The translations under genes were made by a program, and so were the position numbers. From Ardenticatenaceae bacterium (GTDB lineage Bacteria; Chloroflexota; Anaerolineae; Promineifilales; Promineifilaceae), in NCBI GenBank assembly GCA_020634235.1, contig JACKCB010000004.1, forward strand, positions 169,677 to 233,676: DNA of 64,000 nt, in the 5' to 3' direction. Of this stretch, positions 51,451 to 62,973 are shown in pieces. The notes under the pieces are model-generated. The model saw nothing but the letters and a program-made list of their open reading frames with translations. It searched no databases and was not told the origin of the DNA. Every line of letters begins with the position of its first letter. The stretch's first letter is position 1.

Positions 51451-54168
51451 CTAACCGCCAAACAGGCGCTCCAGGCCGCCAACCACGTCTGTGCCCAGGT
51501 GGAAGCGAATGACGCGCCGCCCGGCATCGCGCAGCGCCTGGCCATCACCCAGCGCCTGGGCCTGGATTAGCACGCCGAAGCTCATGCCTGAGGCGGCCGC
51601 GCCCGCCTCGTCGGGAATGGGGGCATCTTGCAGCACGTCGGCGGTGAACTGGATGAACAGGCCGTTGTTGCCATCCCCTTTGTGGAGCTGGCCAGTGGAG
51701 TGCAAGAAGCGGGGGCCATAGCCAACCGTTGTGGCCAGGTGCAGCCTGTCGCGCAGGGCCAGCCGCAGGGCGTTTAGCGCCGCAGTAGTGGCCGGTGTGG
51801 GTGGCACGTAGGCTTGCAGGGCGATGTAATCCCCCGGCCGGGACGCGGCCAAAAACGCCCGCAGCGCGGTGGAGGAGAGGGGAGCCGGCGTATCCTCCGG
51901 CAGGCGACCCAGCTCATGGTAGGCGGCCACCATCTGGCGGGCCAGCACCTTCGCCGATTCCACGTTGGGCTGGTCAAACGGCTGGATGCCCAGCAGGTGG
52001 CCGGCCACCGCCGTGGCCAGCTCCCACAAGAAGAACTGCCCCCCCACGTCATACAGATCGTGCAGCCGGATCGTCACGACCGGGTGGCCGGCCGCGGCCA
52101 GCGCCGCCAGCGCCGCATCGTGCGCCCCCTGGGCCGCATCCGCCCCAGCCAGGCGCAGGTAGACAAAGAGCCGGTCGGCACCATACACGGCCGGGTCGCC
52201 CAGCGCCTCGCCCACCACGGGCAAGATGCCCGTGCCATCCTTGCCGGTGCTCTCGGCAATGAGCTGCTCTACCCAGTCGCCAAAGTTGGCCAGGGCGGGC
52301 GAAGTGACAAAGGTGACCTTGTCCCGGCCGGCTTTGGCCAGCGCGCCCAAAATCGCCCCCAGGGTGGCGCCATCATCCTTGCGCACCGCCTGTGCCCGGT
52401 CCAGCAGTTGGGCCACGTCCACGCCCACCAGCGCCGCCGGCAGCAGGCCAAAGAAGGTGAGGGCGGAGTAGCGGCCGCCCACGTTGGGGTCGGCCAGGAA
52501 GGTGTCGCGGAACTGAAGCTGGCCGGCCACGGCTTGCAGCTTGCTGCCGGGGTCGGTGATAGCCACGAAGTGCGCGCCGGCCGCCTCTGCCCCCAGCGCG
52601 TCAACCGTCCAGTTGTAGAAGTACTTGAAGAAGGAAAAGGTCTCCACCGTCCCCCCGGACTTGGTGGCCACGATGAACAGCGTGGTGGCCGGGTTCAGGC
52701 GGGCGGCCTGGGCCAGCACCGCGCCGGGGTCGGTGCTGTCTAACACGGCCAGGCGCAGCCCGGCCGGGTCGCCGCCAAAGATGTTGTAGAACACCTCCGG
52801 GGCCAGGCTGGAGCCGCCCATGCCCAACAGCAGCACATCGCTGTAGCCTTCGGCCAGCAGCGTCTGGCGCAGCGCTTGCAGGCGGGGGACGGTGGTTCCC
52901 ATCCCGGCCGGGGCATCTAGCCAGCCCAGGCGGTTACGAATCTCGGCCGGATCATCTCGCCAGACCGTATAGTCGCGCTGCTCGATGCGCTTGAGCACGT
53001 CCGCGGCGGCCATCTGCGCCAGCGCCTGGTCCACGGCCGCCTGGTACGCTCCCAATTGGGCCTGAATGGGCGACCCGGCCGCGGCAATTTGCGCCCGCTT
53101 CCTGGCCACGCTGTCCAGCATCCCCCGGAAAGCAGTGGCAAAGGCGTCCACGCCCGCCACTTGCAGTTGTTCGGTAATCGCCGCCAGGTCGATGCCCAAT
53201 TCGGCCAATTGGGCCAACTGCGCCTGCGCTTCGTCCAGGCCGGCGGTTAGCGTCTCGGCCACCGTGCCATGATCCAAAAAGGCATCAACGGTGTTCAGCG
53301 GCATGGTATTGACCGTGTGTGGGCCAATCAGCTCATCGACGTACAGCGTATCGCTGTAGGCGGGGTTTTTGGTGCTGGTGCTGGCCCACAGCACGCGCTG
53401 CGGCTGCGCCCCGGCCTGCGCCAGTTTCTGCCAGCGCGGCCCGGTGAAGATGGCCTGGAAGCGTTGGTAAGTTATTTTGGCATTGGCCACGGCGATTTTG
53501 CCCGGCAACTGCTGGTTGCCGGCCGCGGCCAGCGCTTTGTCTACGGCGCTGTCTACGCGGCTGACGAAGAAAGAGGCCACAGAGGCCACGCGGCTCAGGT
53601 CGCCCCCGGCGGCGGCGCGCGCTTCCAGGCCGCGCAGGTAGGCTTCGGCCACGGCTTCGTAGTGGGCCAGGGAGAACATGAGGGTGACGTTGACGTTGAT
53701 ACCTTCGCTGATGAGGGTTTGGAAGGCGGGGATCCCGGCCGGGGTAGCCGGCACCTTGATCATCACGTTGGGCCGGCCGAGGGCGGCAAAGAGGCGACGG
53801 GCGTCGGCAATGGTCCCGGCCGTGTCGTGTGCCAGTTCAGGGCTGACCTCCAGGCTGACGTAGCCATCGCGGCCGGCGGTGCGCTCATACACCGGCCGCA
53901 GCAGGTCGGCCGCCCGGCCGATGTCGTCGAGGGCCAGGGCTTCGTAGATGCCGGTTGTACCCCGGCCGGTCATCACCAGCCGCTGTATGTCTGCGTCATA
54001 GTCGCTGCTGCCGGCAATGGCCTTCTCAAAGATAGAGGGGTTTGAGGTAATGCCGGTGACACCGGCCTCAATGATGGCTTGAAGCTCGCCCGACGCAATG
54101 TACGCCCGGCGGATGTAATCCAGCCAGACAGACTGGCCGGCCTGGTTCAATTCGTTTAACCTGGTCAT
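51451..54168 (-). CDS. tal-pgi: Bifunctional transaldolase / glucose-6-phosphate isomerase
   Basis: 905 aa. Residues 1 to about 365 are transaldolase: GVTGITSNPSIFEKAI, DGYVSLEVSPELAHDT, NVMIKVPATPAGIPA (Schiff-base Lys), FFVSRVD and RVLWASTSTKNPAYSD. Residues about 385-905 are glucose-6-phosphate isomerase: LLGMGGSSLAPEVFYNIFG, STDPGAV, FIVATKSGGTVETFSFFKYF, DPNVGGRYSALTFFGL and GYGPRFLHSTGQLHKGD. Links the pentose phosphate pathway and glycolysis. AGGAGTTCCC site before the ATG; the 14 upstream codons are excluded. The fusion is known in several bacterial groups. Confidence 0.95.
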   Translation of the reverse strand: MTRLNELNQAGQSVWLDYIRRAYIASGELQAIIEAGVTGITSNPSIFEKAIAGSSDYDADIQRLVMTGRGTTGIYEALALDDIGRAADLLRPVYERTAGRDGYVSLEVSPELAHDTAGTIADARRLFAALGRPNVMIKVPATPAGIPAFQTLISEGINVNVTLMFSLAHYEAVAEAYLRGLEARAAAGGDLSRVASVASFFVSRVDSAVDKALAAAGNQQLPGKIAVANAKITYQRFQAIFTGPRWQKLAQAGAQPQRVLWASTSTKNPAYSDTLYVDELIGPHTVNTMPLNTVDAFLDHGTVAETLTAGLDEAQAQLAQLAELGIDLAAITEQLQVAGVDAFATAFRGMLDSVARKRAQIAAAGSPIQAQLGAYQAAVDQALAQMAAADVLKRIEQRDYTVWRDDPAEIRNRLGWLDAPAGMGTTVPRLQALRQTLLAEGYSDVLLLGMGGSSLAPEVFYNIFGGDPAGLRLAVLDSTDPGAVLAQAARLNPATTLFIVATKSGGTVETFSFFKYFYNWTVDALGAEAAGAHFVAITDPGSKLQAVAGQLQFRDTFLADPNVGGRYSALTFFGLLPAALVGVDVAQLLDRAQAVRKDDGATLGAILGALAKAGRDKVTFVTSPALANFGDWVEQLIAESTGKDGTGILPVVGEALGDPAVYGADRLFVYLRLAGADAAQGAHDAALAALAAAGHPVVTIRLHDLYDVGGQFFLWELATAVAGHLLGIQPFDQPNVESAKVLARQMVAAYHELGRLPEDTPAPLSSTALRAFLAASRPGDYIALQAYVPPTPATTAALNALRLALRDRLHLATTVGYGPRFLHSTGQLHKGDGNNGLFIQFTADVLQDAPIPDEAGAAASGMSFGVLIQAQALGDGQALRDAGRRVIRFHLGTDVVGGLERLFGG

Positions 54169-54504
54169 GGGAACTCCTGGTGAAGGTGGTAAGCAGATTT
54201 TCGGCGGCAAAAAAGGCTGACAGCCGTGGTTATTGTAGCAACTTTGGCGCTGTTATCATAGATGCAGTGCCCCGGCCGGGTCTTACGACCACCCAGGGCT
54301 ACCCGGCCGGGGCAAGACATGACAAACATCATGGCTGGCAGGTGCAATGCGGAACTTCTTACCACAACGGGATGGGGCTATACTGGGATAGCCTTCGGGC
54401 ATTCTGGGGGGGAGCGGCCAGGCCGCGCCATTTTGTGCTGTGCGGCCACCGTTCGTTGCCAGATAAATCCCAAAGAGCCTGCTATTCCACTTGAGGCAAA
54501 GCTT
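54169..54504. other. 336-bp divergent spacer upstream of the FAD-FeS fusion gene
   Basis: No gene is supported. Candidates for the plus-strand promoter are TTGTAG-15-TATCAT (54233-54259) and a TATACT box at 54379-54384, both imperfect. Two CCGGCCGG copies lie 30 bp apart near 54272-54308. An upstream-extended frame here is rejected. Confidence 0.5.
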
Positions 54505-55958
54505 ATGCACGAGATTCAGAAACAAGGCCAACATATTGTTCGCTACGAAACGCCAACCACCGTGGCCGATGCCCTGCGCCTGCTGGCCGCCCACGGCTCG
54601 CGCGCCCGGCTGATTGCCGGCGGCTCTGACTTGCTGTTAGAGCTGCACCGGGGGCAGCGGCCGGGCGTCGACACGCTCATCGACCTGACCCGCATCCCCG
54701 GCCTGGATGAGATACGGCAGGACCCGGCCGGGACCATTCATCTTGGGCCGCTGGTCACCCACAACCAGGTCGTCGCCTCGCCGCTCATCCGGCAGCAGGC
54801 GCTGCCCCTGGCCCAGGCCTGCTGGGAAGTGGGATCGCCACAACTGCGTAACCGGGCCACCGTGGCCGGCAACCTGATCACCGCCAGCCCGGCCAACGAC
54901 ACCATCTCCCCCCTGTGGGCGCTGGACGCACTGCTTACGCTGACCTCGTTGGCGGGCACGCGCCAGGTGCCGCTGCGCCAGTTCTACCAGGGAGTACGCC
55001 GGACGGTGCTCCGGCCGGGCGAAATAGTAACCGGTATCCAATTTGCCCCGCTGCCAGCCACCGCCCGCGGCCTGTTTGTGAAGCTGGGGCTGCGCCGTGC
55101 CCAGGCCATCTCCGTGGTGCACCTGGCGGTCATCGTGGACTTTGACGGCGAGCGGGTGCGCCAGGCCCAGATTGCCCTGGGCAGCGTGGCCCCCACCATC
55201 ATCAGCGCCCCGGCGGCCGAGGCGGCCCTGGCCGGCCAGCCGCTGACCCCGGCGGTCATTGACCGGGCGGCACAGTTAGCGGCCGAGGCGGCCACACCCA
55301 TTGACGACGTGCGCGCCCCGGCCGGGTATCGTTCGGACATGGTGGCCGTGATGCTGCGCCGCGCCCTGGCCGCCCTGCGCGACGGGCGCGAATGGGCGCA
55401 GTGGCCGGCCAATCCGCCGCTGCTGTGGGGCAAGACGGATGGGCACGCCCCGGCCGGGGCTGCCTACGCCGCCAGCCATGCCCCCCACACCCCCATCACC
55501 GCCACCGTAAACGGCCGCGAAATCTCAGCCAACAATGGCACGCACAAGAGCCTGCTGGATTGGCTGCGCGACGAAGGGCAGCTCACCGGCACCAAGGAAG
55601 GCTGCGCCGAAGGGGAGTGCGGGGCCTGCACCGTCTATCTGGACGGCCTGGCGGTGATGGCCTGCCTGGTGCCCGCACCGCGCGCCCACGGGGCGAATAT
55701 CGTCACCATCGAAGGGCTGGCCCAGGACGACCAACTGCACCCGCTGCAAGAGGCGTTTATCCAGAGCGGCGCGGTGCAGTGTGGCTACTGCATCCCTGGC
55801 TTTATCATGTCGGGCAGCAAGCTGCTGGAGGAAAACCCCCGGCCGGATGCCGCCCAGATTCGCCAGGCCCTCACCGGCAACCTCTGCCGCTGCACCGGCT
55901 ACTACAAGATTATTGAAGCGGTGGAGCACGCCGCACGTGATACGCAAGGAATTGAACC

Positions 55959-55962
<4 letters not shown>
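54505..55962 (+). CDS. FAD-binding/[2Fe-2S] fusion subunit of a molybdenum hydroxylase
   Basis: 485 aa. Residues 1 to about 290 are the CoxM/XdhB-type FAD domain: ARLIAGGSDLLLELHRG, IHLGPLVTHNQV, NRATVAGNLITASPANDTISPLWALDA, and a CO-dehydrogenase flavoprotein C-terminal domain. After a linker, residues about 320-485 are a CoxS-type ferredoxin: SLLDWLRDEGQLTGTKEGCAEGECGACTV, VQCGYCIPGF and LTGNLCRCTGYYKI. The fusion order FAD then FeS is uncommon. Stop overlaps the Mo subunit by 4 bp, so both form one enzyme. Confidence 0.92.
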
Positions 55963-58172
<2,210 letters not shown>

Positions 58173-58177
58173 GCGAG

Positions 58178-58235
58178 AGAAGTTCCACTTCTCTAAAAAA
58201 CGACAAGCTCAACTTCTTGGCGAAGTTGAACTTCT
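58178..58235. repeat. Two hairpins of the AAGTT...AACTT type before the malic enzyme gene
   Basis: AGAGAAGT/ACTTCTCT followed by A6, then CAACTTC/GAAGTTG and A6 before the ribosome site. The second is close to a wider palindrome AGTTCAACTT. No T-run follows on the plus strand. Possibly an interspersed palindromic element. Confidence 0.5.
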
Positions 58236-58255
58236 GAAAAAAGGAGACAGTTCAC

Positions 58256-59923
58256 ATGGGTCAGCACAAGACCAGACATATCAAACTAGAGCGCACCGTA
58301 AACTTCCCAACCGGCGTCGAGCTTCTACACAATCCCCTGCTCAACCAGGGCACCGGCTTCACCAAGGGCGAGCGCGAACTGCTGAAGTTGCGCGGCCTGC
58401 TGCCCCCCAGCGTCCTGACACAAGAGCAGCAAGTTAGCCGGCTAATGGAGAATTTCCGGCAGAAACCCAACGATCTGGAAAAGTACATCCTCATGATCAG
58501 CCTGGAATCGCGCAACGAGAGCCTGTTCTATCGCCTGGTCATGGAGAATCTGGAAGAGATGATGCCCATCATCTATACCCCAACCGTGGGGCTGGCCTGC
58601 CAGAAATATGGCCACATCTTCCGCGAACCGCGCGGCCTCTTCATCTCCGCCGAGGACAAGGGCGAGATCGCCAGCCTGCTGGAAAACTGGCCGCACACCG
58701 ACGTGCGCGTCATTGTGGTTACCGATGGCGAACGCATTTTGGGGCTGGGCGACCTGGGGGCCAACGGGATGGGCATCCCCGTGGGCAAGCTGTCGCTGTA
58801 TACGGCGTGCGCCGGCATCAACCCGTCGCAAACGCTGCCCATTACGCTGGACGTGGGCACCAATAACGAGACGCTGCGTAACGACCCGCTGTACATTGGC
58901 CTGAAACAGCCCCGCCTGCGCGGCGCCGCCTATGACGAGTTGATCGAGGAATTTGTGATGGCCGTGGTCGAACGCTTCCCCCATGCCCTGATCCAGTTCG
59001 AGGATTTTGGCAATGTGAACGCCTTCCGCCTGCTGGCCGAATACCGTGACCGGATTTGCACTTTTAACGACGACATCCAGGGCACGGCCAGCGTGACGCT
59101 GGCTGGCTTGCTCTCCGCGCTGCGCATCACTGGTGGCCAGCTACAGGACCAGCGGCTGCTCTTCCTGGGGGCGGGCGAAGCGGGCATTGGTATTGCCGAC
59201 CTGATTGTGGCGGCGATGATGGAAAATGGGGTGGACGAAGCGGAAGCCCGGCAGCGCTGCTGGTTTGTAGACTCGCGCGGCCTGGTGGAGAGCGGTCGCA
59301 CGGACCTGGCCGTGCACAAGCTGGGCTATGCCCACGAGCATGAACCGGTGGCCGATTTTCTGGCGGCGGTGGAAGCGCTGCGCCCCAATGCCATTATCGG
59401 GGTGTCTGGCCAGCCGCAGACCTTCACCCAGGAAGTGGTGGAGGCGATGAGCCGTTTTAACGAGCACCCAATCATCTTTGCCCTGTCGAACCCCACTTCC
59501 AAATCGGAATGCACGGCGGAGCAGGCGTATACCTGGTCGGGTGGCCGGGCGATTTTTGCCAGCGGCAGCCCGTTTGCGCCGGTGGCTTACCAGGAACAGA
59601 CGCTGGTGCCGGGGCAGGGCAATAATTCGTACATCTTCCCCGGCGTGGGACTGGGCGTGGTGGCCACCGAGGCGCGCCACGTGACAGATGAAATGTTCCT
59701 GGCGGCGGCCAAGACGTTGGCCGGGCTGGTGTCGGAGGATGATCTGGTGCAGGGGCGGGTTTATCCGCCGCTGACGAGCATCCGGCAGGTGTCGCATGCC
59801 ATTGCTATCGCGGTGGCGGAGGTGGTGTTTGCGCGCGGGTTGACGGCCAAGTCCCGGCCGGAGAACCTGCCGGCCTACATCGAATCGCAGATGTACCAGC
59901 CGGACTATCCGATTTACGTTTGA
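58256..59923 (+). CDS. NAD-dependent malic enzyme
   Basis: 555 aa, the size and type of the E. coli MaeA/plant-animal family: IYTPTVGLACQKYGHIFREPRGLFIS, VVTDGERILGLGDLGANGMGIPVGKLSLYTACAGI, QFEDFGNVNAFRLLAEYRDRICTFNDDIQGTASVTLAGL, LFLGAGEAGIGIADLIV, and ALSNPTSKSECTAEQAYTWSGGRAIFASGSPF. Oxidatively decarboxylates malate to pyruvate. AAAAAAGGAGA site upstream. A true terminator follows it. Confidence 0.95.
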   Translation: MGQHKTRHIKLERTVNFPTGVELLHNPLLNQGTGFTKGERELLKLRGLLPPSVLTQEQQVSRLMENFRQKPNDLEKYILMISLESRNESLFYRLVMENLEEMMPIIYTPTVGLACQKYGHIFREPRGLFISAEDKGEIASLLENWPHTDVRVIVVTDGERILGLGDLGANGMGIPVGKLSLYTACAGINPSQTLPITLDVGTNNETLRNDPLYIGLKQPRLRGAAYDELIEEFVMAVVERFPHALIQFEDFGNVNAFRLLAEYRDRICTFNDDIQGTASVTLAGLLSALRITGGQLQDQRLLFLGAGEAGIGIADLIVAAMMENGVDEAEARQRCWFVDSRGLVESGRTDLAVHKLGYAHEHEPVADFLAAVEALRPNAIIGVSGQPQTFTQEVVEAMSRFNEHPIIFALSNPTSKSECTAEQAYTWSGGRAIFASGSPFAPVAYQEQTLVPGQGNNSYIFPGVGLGVVATEARHVTDEMFLAAAKTLAGLVSEDDLVQGRVYPPLTSIRQVSHAIAIAVAEVVFARGLTAKSRPENLPAYIESQMYQPDYPIYV

Positions 59924-59942
59924 GCTAGTTTTGGCGGCTTGC

Positions 59943-59978
59943 GGCAGAGGGGGGCCTTGGGCACCCCTCTGCCTTTTT
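59943..59978 (+). terminator. Rho-independent terminator after malic enzyme
   Basis: GGCAGAGGGG pairs with CCCCTCTGCC and is followed by TTTTT. The best terminator in the window. It stops 14 bp before the adenine deaminase start, so ade must have its own initiation or use read-through. Confidence 0.9.
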
Positions 59979-59991
59979 ACTGGAGGACGGC

Positions 59992-61785
59992 ATGAGCAAA
60001 CGACAACCCTGGCATGAGGTGACCGGCGACCTGGTAGACGTGGCCATGGGGCGCAAGGCTGCCGATCTGGTGATCTGCAACGGCCGCTGGGTGAACGTGC
60101 ACAGCGGCGAGATTCTGCCCGGCACAGACGTGGCCATCTGCGGCAGCCGCATTGCCTACGTGGGGCCAGATGCCGGCCACACGATTGGGCCACACACTGA
60201 AATCATCGAGGCCAGAGGGCGCTACCTGGTGCCCGGTTTGTGTGATGCCCACATGCACGTGGAAAGCGGTATGGTGACGGTGACAGAATTTGCGCGGGCG
60301 GTGATTCCGCACGGCACGACCAGCATGTTCATTGACCCGCATGAGATTGCCAATGTGTTGGGGCTGCCCGGCGTGCGCCTGATGCATGACGAGGCGGCCA
60401 CGCTGCCCATTAACATCTACGTGCAGATGCCCAGCTGCGTGCCCAGCGCTCCGGGCCTGGAGACGCCGGGCGCAGCGATTGGCCCGGCCGAGGTGGCCGA
60501 GGCGATGACCTGGCCGGGTATTATTGGTCTGGGGGAGATGATGAACTTCCCCGGTGTGTTTAATGGGGATGAGCGGATGCATGCCGAGATGGCGGCAACG
60601 ATGCGGGCGGGCAAGGTGGTCGGTGGCCATTTTGCCGCGCCCGACCTGGGACGGCCATTTCACGGCTATGTGGCTGGCGGTCCGGCCGATGACCATGAGG
60701 GCACGCGGCTGGAGGATGGGATTGCCCGGGTGCGCCAGGGGATGAAGGCGATGCTGCGGCTGGGATCGGCCTGGTATGACGTGGCCAGCCAGGTGAAGGC
60801 GATCACGGAGATGGGGTTGGACAGTCGCAATTTCATCTTGTGTACCGATGACAGCCACTCGGGCACGCTGGTGCAGGAGGGGCATATGAACCGGGTGGTG
60901 CGCCATGCCATTGCCCAGGGGCTGCCGCCGCTGACGGCGATTCAGATGGCCACGTTGAATACGGCGGTTCATTTTGGGGTGGAGAAGGATGTGGGTAGTA
61001 TTACCCCCGGCCGGTACGCGGACATTGTTTTGACCAGTGACCTGGTGACGCTGCCGGTGGAGCTGGTGATCGCGGCCGGGGAGGTGGTGGCCGCAGATGG
61101 GCAACTGCGGGTGGATCTGCCACCTTATGATTACCCGGCCTTTGCCAAAGGGACGGTGAAGCTGGGCAAGCGGCTGGCGGCGGCTGATTTTGCGGTGGCG
61201 GCGGATGCTGCTTCGCCGGCGGTCGATGTGCGGGTGATTGGGGTGGTGGAAAACCAGGCCCCGACGCGGGCCTTGCAGCGGACGCTGCCGGTGCAGGATG
61301 GCTTCATCCGGCCGGACATGGCCCAGGATGTGGCTCGCATTGCCCTGGTGGAGCGGCATCGGGGCACCGGCCGGGTGGTGAATGGCTTTGTCAGCGGTTT
61401 TGGCCTGGATGTGCCTTGCGCCATTGCCAGCACCGTGGCCCACGACAGCCACCACATGATCGTCGTGGGCACAGACCGGGCGCTGATGGCTCAGGCGGCC
61501 AACCGGCTGGGCGAGGTTGGCGGCGGCGTGGTGGTCATCAAGGGGGGGGAGGAAATCGCCCTGGTTGAGCTGCCTATTGCTGGCCTGATGTCGGACGAGC
61601 GGGCGGAGGTGGTGGCGACCAAGGCGGCGGGCATGGTGGCGGCGATGGCGGCGTGTGGCGTGCATCTGAACAACGCCTATATGCAGCTCAGCCTGTTGGC
61701 TCTGGTGGTTATCCCGGAACTGCGTATTTCGGATCTGGGTTTGGTGGATGTGACGCAGTTCAAGGTGGTGGATTTGGTGGTTTGA
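59992..61785 (+). CDS. ade: Adenine deaminase
   Basis: 597 aa. Amidohydrolase with HMHVESGMVTVTEFARAVIPHGTTSMFIDPHEIANV (metal ligands), GLGEMMNFPGVFNGD, HFAAPDLGRPFHGYVAGGPADDHE and CTDDSHSGTLVQEGHMNRVVR, plus the Ade-specific C-terminal domain (about 400-597). Converts adenine to hypoxanthine. GGAGG site upstream. Together with the hydroxylases and importer it suggests adenine/purine salvage or breakdown. Confidence 0.95.
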   Translation: MSKRQPWHEVTGDLVDVAMGRKAADLVICNGRWVNVHSGEILPGTDVAICGSRIAYVGPDAGHTIGPHTEIIEARGRYLVPGLCDAHMHVESGMVTVTEFARAVIPHGTTSMFIDPHEIANVLGLPGVRLMHDEAATLPINIYVQMPSCVPSAPGLETPGAAIGPAEVAEAMTWPGIIGLGEMMNFPGVFNGDERMHAEMAATMRAGKVVGGHFAAPDLGRPFHGYVAGGPADDHEGTRLEDGIARVRQGMKAMLRLGSAWYDVASQVKAITEMGLDSRNFILCTDDSHSGTLVQEGHMNRVVRHAIAQGLPPLTAIQMATLNTAVHFGVEKDVGSITPGRYADIVLTSDLVTLPVELVIAAGEVVAADGQLRVDLPPYDYPAFAKGTVKLGKRLAAADFAVAADAASPAVDVRVIGVVENQAPTRALQRTLPVQDGFIRPDMAQDVARIALVERHRGTGRVVNGFVSGFGLDVPCAIASTVAHDSHHMIVVGTDRALMAQAANRLGEVGGGVVVIKGGEEIALVELPIAGLMSDERAEVVATKAAGMVAAMAACGVHLNNAYMQLSLLALVVIPELRISDLGLVDVTQFKVVDLVV

Positions 61786-62167
61786 GTGGTGGTGCGCGTG
61801 CCGGGCGGGTGTTTGGCGGCCCCCGGCCGGGAAGTGCTGTGGTACAAAGAAGAAAAGTATGACCCCAAGGATGTAAACAGACGACCAAATTGGTTCGTCT
61901 CTCCCATCCAACCCAGAGGTGCTGCCGCAAGTCAGTATCCTTGGGGCCTTGAAAAGGGTAGGTAGTTAATGTCGCGGCCACGCCGCCAGGTGAACGTTTC
62001 CGCTGCGCGTGCGCTGTGCCGGATGTACAGTGCCTTCCTTAGGAAATGATCTATCTGCCAGGATAATTCTTACCTGGATATTGCTGAATTGCGTGACCAA
62101 CGTCACTATTCAACTTTCGTCGGTATTTTGTTGGGTTTTAGAGAGATATGAATGAAGGTGTGATCCG
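61786..62167. other. 382-bp intergenic region between ade and the sigma factor
   Basis: No protein-coding gene is supported except a 10-codon ORF at its 3' end. It contains a candidate structured RNA at 61863-61946. The promoter of the sigma gene is probably in the A/T-richer last 100 bp but no clear pair was found. Confidence 0.55.
61863..61946. ncRNA. Candidate structured RNA of unknown class
   Basis: A 10-bp stem CCCCAAGGAT (61863-61872) / ATCCTTGGGG (61937-61946) encloses a hairpin AGACGA-CCAA/TTGG-TCGTCT (61879-61900, one bulge) and a single-stranded stretch. This double arrangement is unlikely by chance but may be a repeat or a terminator-like element; no known riboswitch family was recognised. 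Strand not determined. Confidence 0.35.
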
Positions 62168-62180
62168 TTGGCCGGCTTGA
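62148..62180 (+). CDS. 10-codon upstream ORF overlapping the sigma-factor start
   Basis: ATG with a GAGAG site, encoding MNEGVIRWPA and stopping 10 bases inside the sigma gene. The arrangement resembles translational coupling, but the ORF is short enough to be chance. Confidence 0.3.
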   Translation: MNEGVIRWPA

Positions 62181-62926
62181 ATGAACTGCTAGCCGCGTTC
62201 GAAGAGGAGGACCCGCTGCTGGGGCCGGCCGTGGCCCGGATTGTGCGGGCCAATGTCAGTTCGGGCCGCATGGCGACGATTGCCGCCAATGATGCGGCGT
62301 TCACCCTGGCTGGCTATGTGGAGCGGGTGGCGCGCTGCTACCAGGAATGGCATGAGAAGGTCCGCCTGCTTCAGTTGGGGGATGAAGCGGCGTGGCTGCC
62401 GTTGTATGAGATGATGCAGAAATGGGCCTACCGCTGGTTGGAACGGCGGCATTTTTTGCCCGGCCGGGGTACGGAACTCTATGAACACGCCATCACCTGC
62501 GCCAGTGATGCCGCGCTGGTGCTGTTGGAGAAGCCGTTTCCGTATGACGTCCACTACGAGCGTTGGGCGCACAAAATCCTGACCTTTGTTTGCCTACGGC
62601 ACCTGGCCAGGGAGATCAGGGCTGCGCAAGGGGCTAATAGGGAGAACCTGGTGGAACTGGATGCGTGGGAGGATTGGCTGCCGGATATTGCCGATCCCGG
62701 CCGGGGGGTTTCCGACCTGGTGGGGGATAAGCAAACGCTGCTGTGGGCCATCGACCATCTGGCCTCAGACGCGCGCAAGCAGTTCATCATGCTATACTAC
62801 TTTGAAGAGAAGAGCTATGCCGAAATTGCGGCCATCATGGGCCGCAAGGTGAACACGCTGTACAAACTGCACTTCGATGCGCTGGATGATCTGCGCCGCA
62901 ACCTGGCCATCCCCGACAACGTATAG
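62168..62926 (+). CDS. Sigma-70 family RNA polymerase sigma factor
   Basis: 252 aa from a TTG with a GAAGGTG site; no in-frame ATG lies upstream before a stop. Region 2-like helices lie at about residues 70-160 (AWLPLYEMMQKWAYRWLERRHF, ASDAALVLLEKPFPYD, HYERWAHKILTFVCLRHLAREI) and a region 4 helix-turn-helix at the C-terminus (KSYAEIAAIMGRKVNTLYKLHFDALDDLRR). ECF-like. The following unknown gene and CHAT-type gene are on the same strand, a layout seen in Chloroflexi. Confidence 0.85.
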   Translation: MAGLNELLAAFEEEDPLLGPAVARIVRANVSSGRMATIAANDAAFTLAGYVERVARCYQEWHEKVRLLQLGDEAAWLPLYEMMQKWAYRWLERRHFLPGRGTELYEHAITCASDAALVLLEKPFPYDVHYERWAHKILTFVCLRHLAREIRAAQGANRENLVELDAWEDWLPDIADPGRGVSDLVGDKQTLLWAIDHLASDARKQFIMLYYFEEKSYAEIAAIMGRKVNTLYKLHFDALDDLRRNLAIPDNV

Positions 62927-62973
62927 GCATTGGCCGTATCAGGAAGTAAGATTTCAGCTTGCAAGAAGATAAT

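Noticed and set aside
54262..54504. Upstream extension of the FAD-FeS gene frame by 81 codons
   Set aside because: Its translation lacks a domain match, crosses promoter-like sequence and two copies of the iterated palindrome, and the ATG at 54505 begins the FAD domain.
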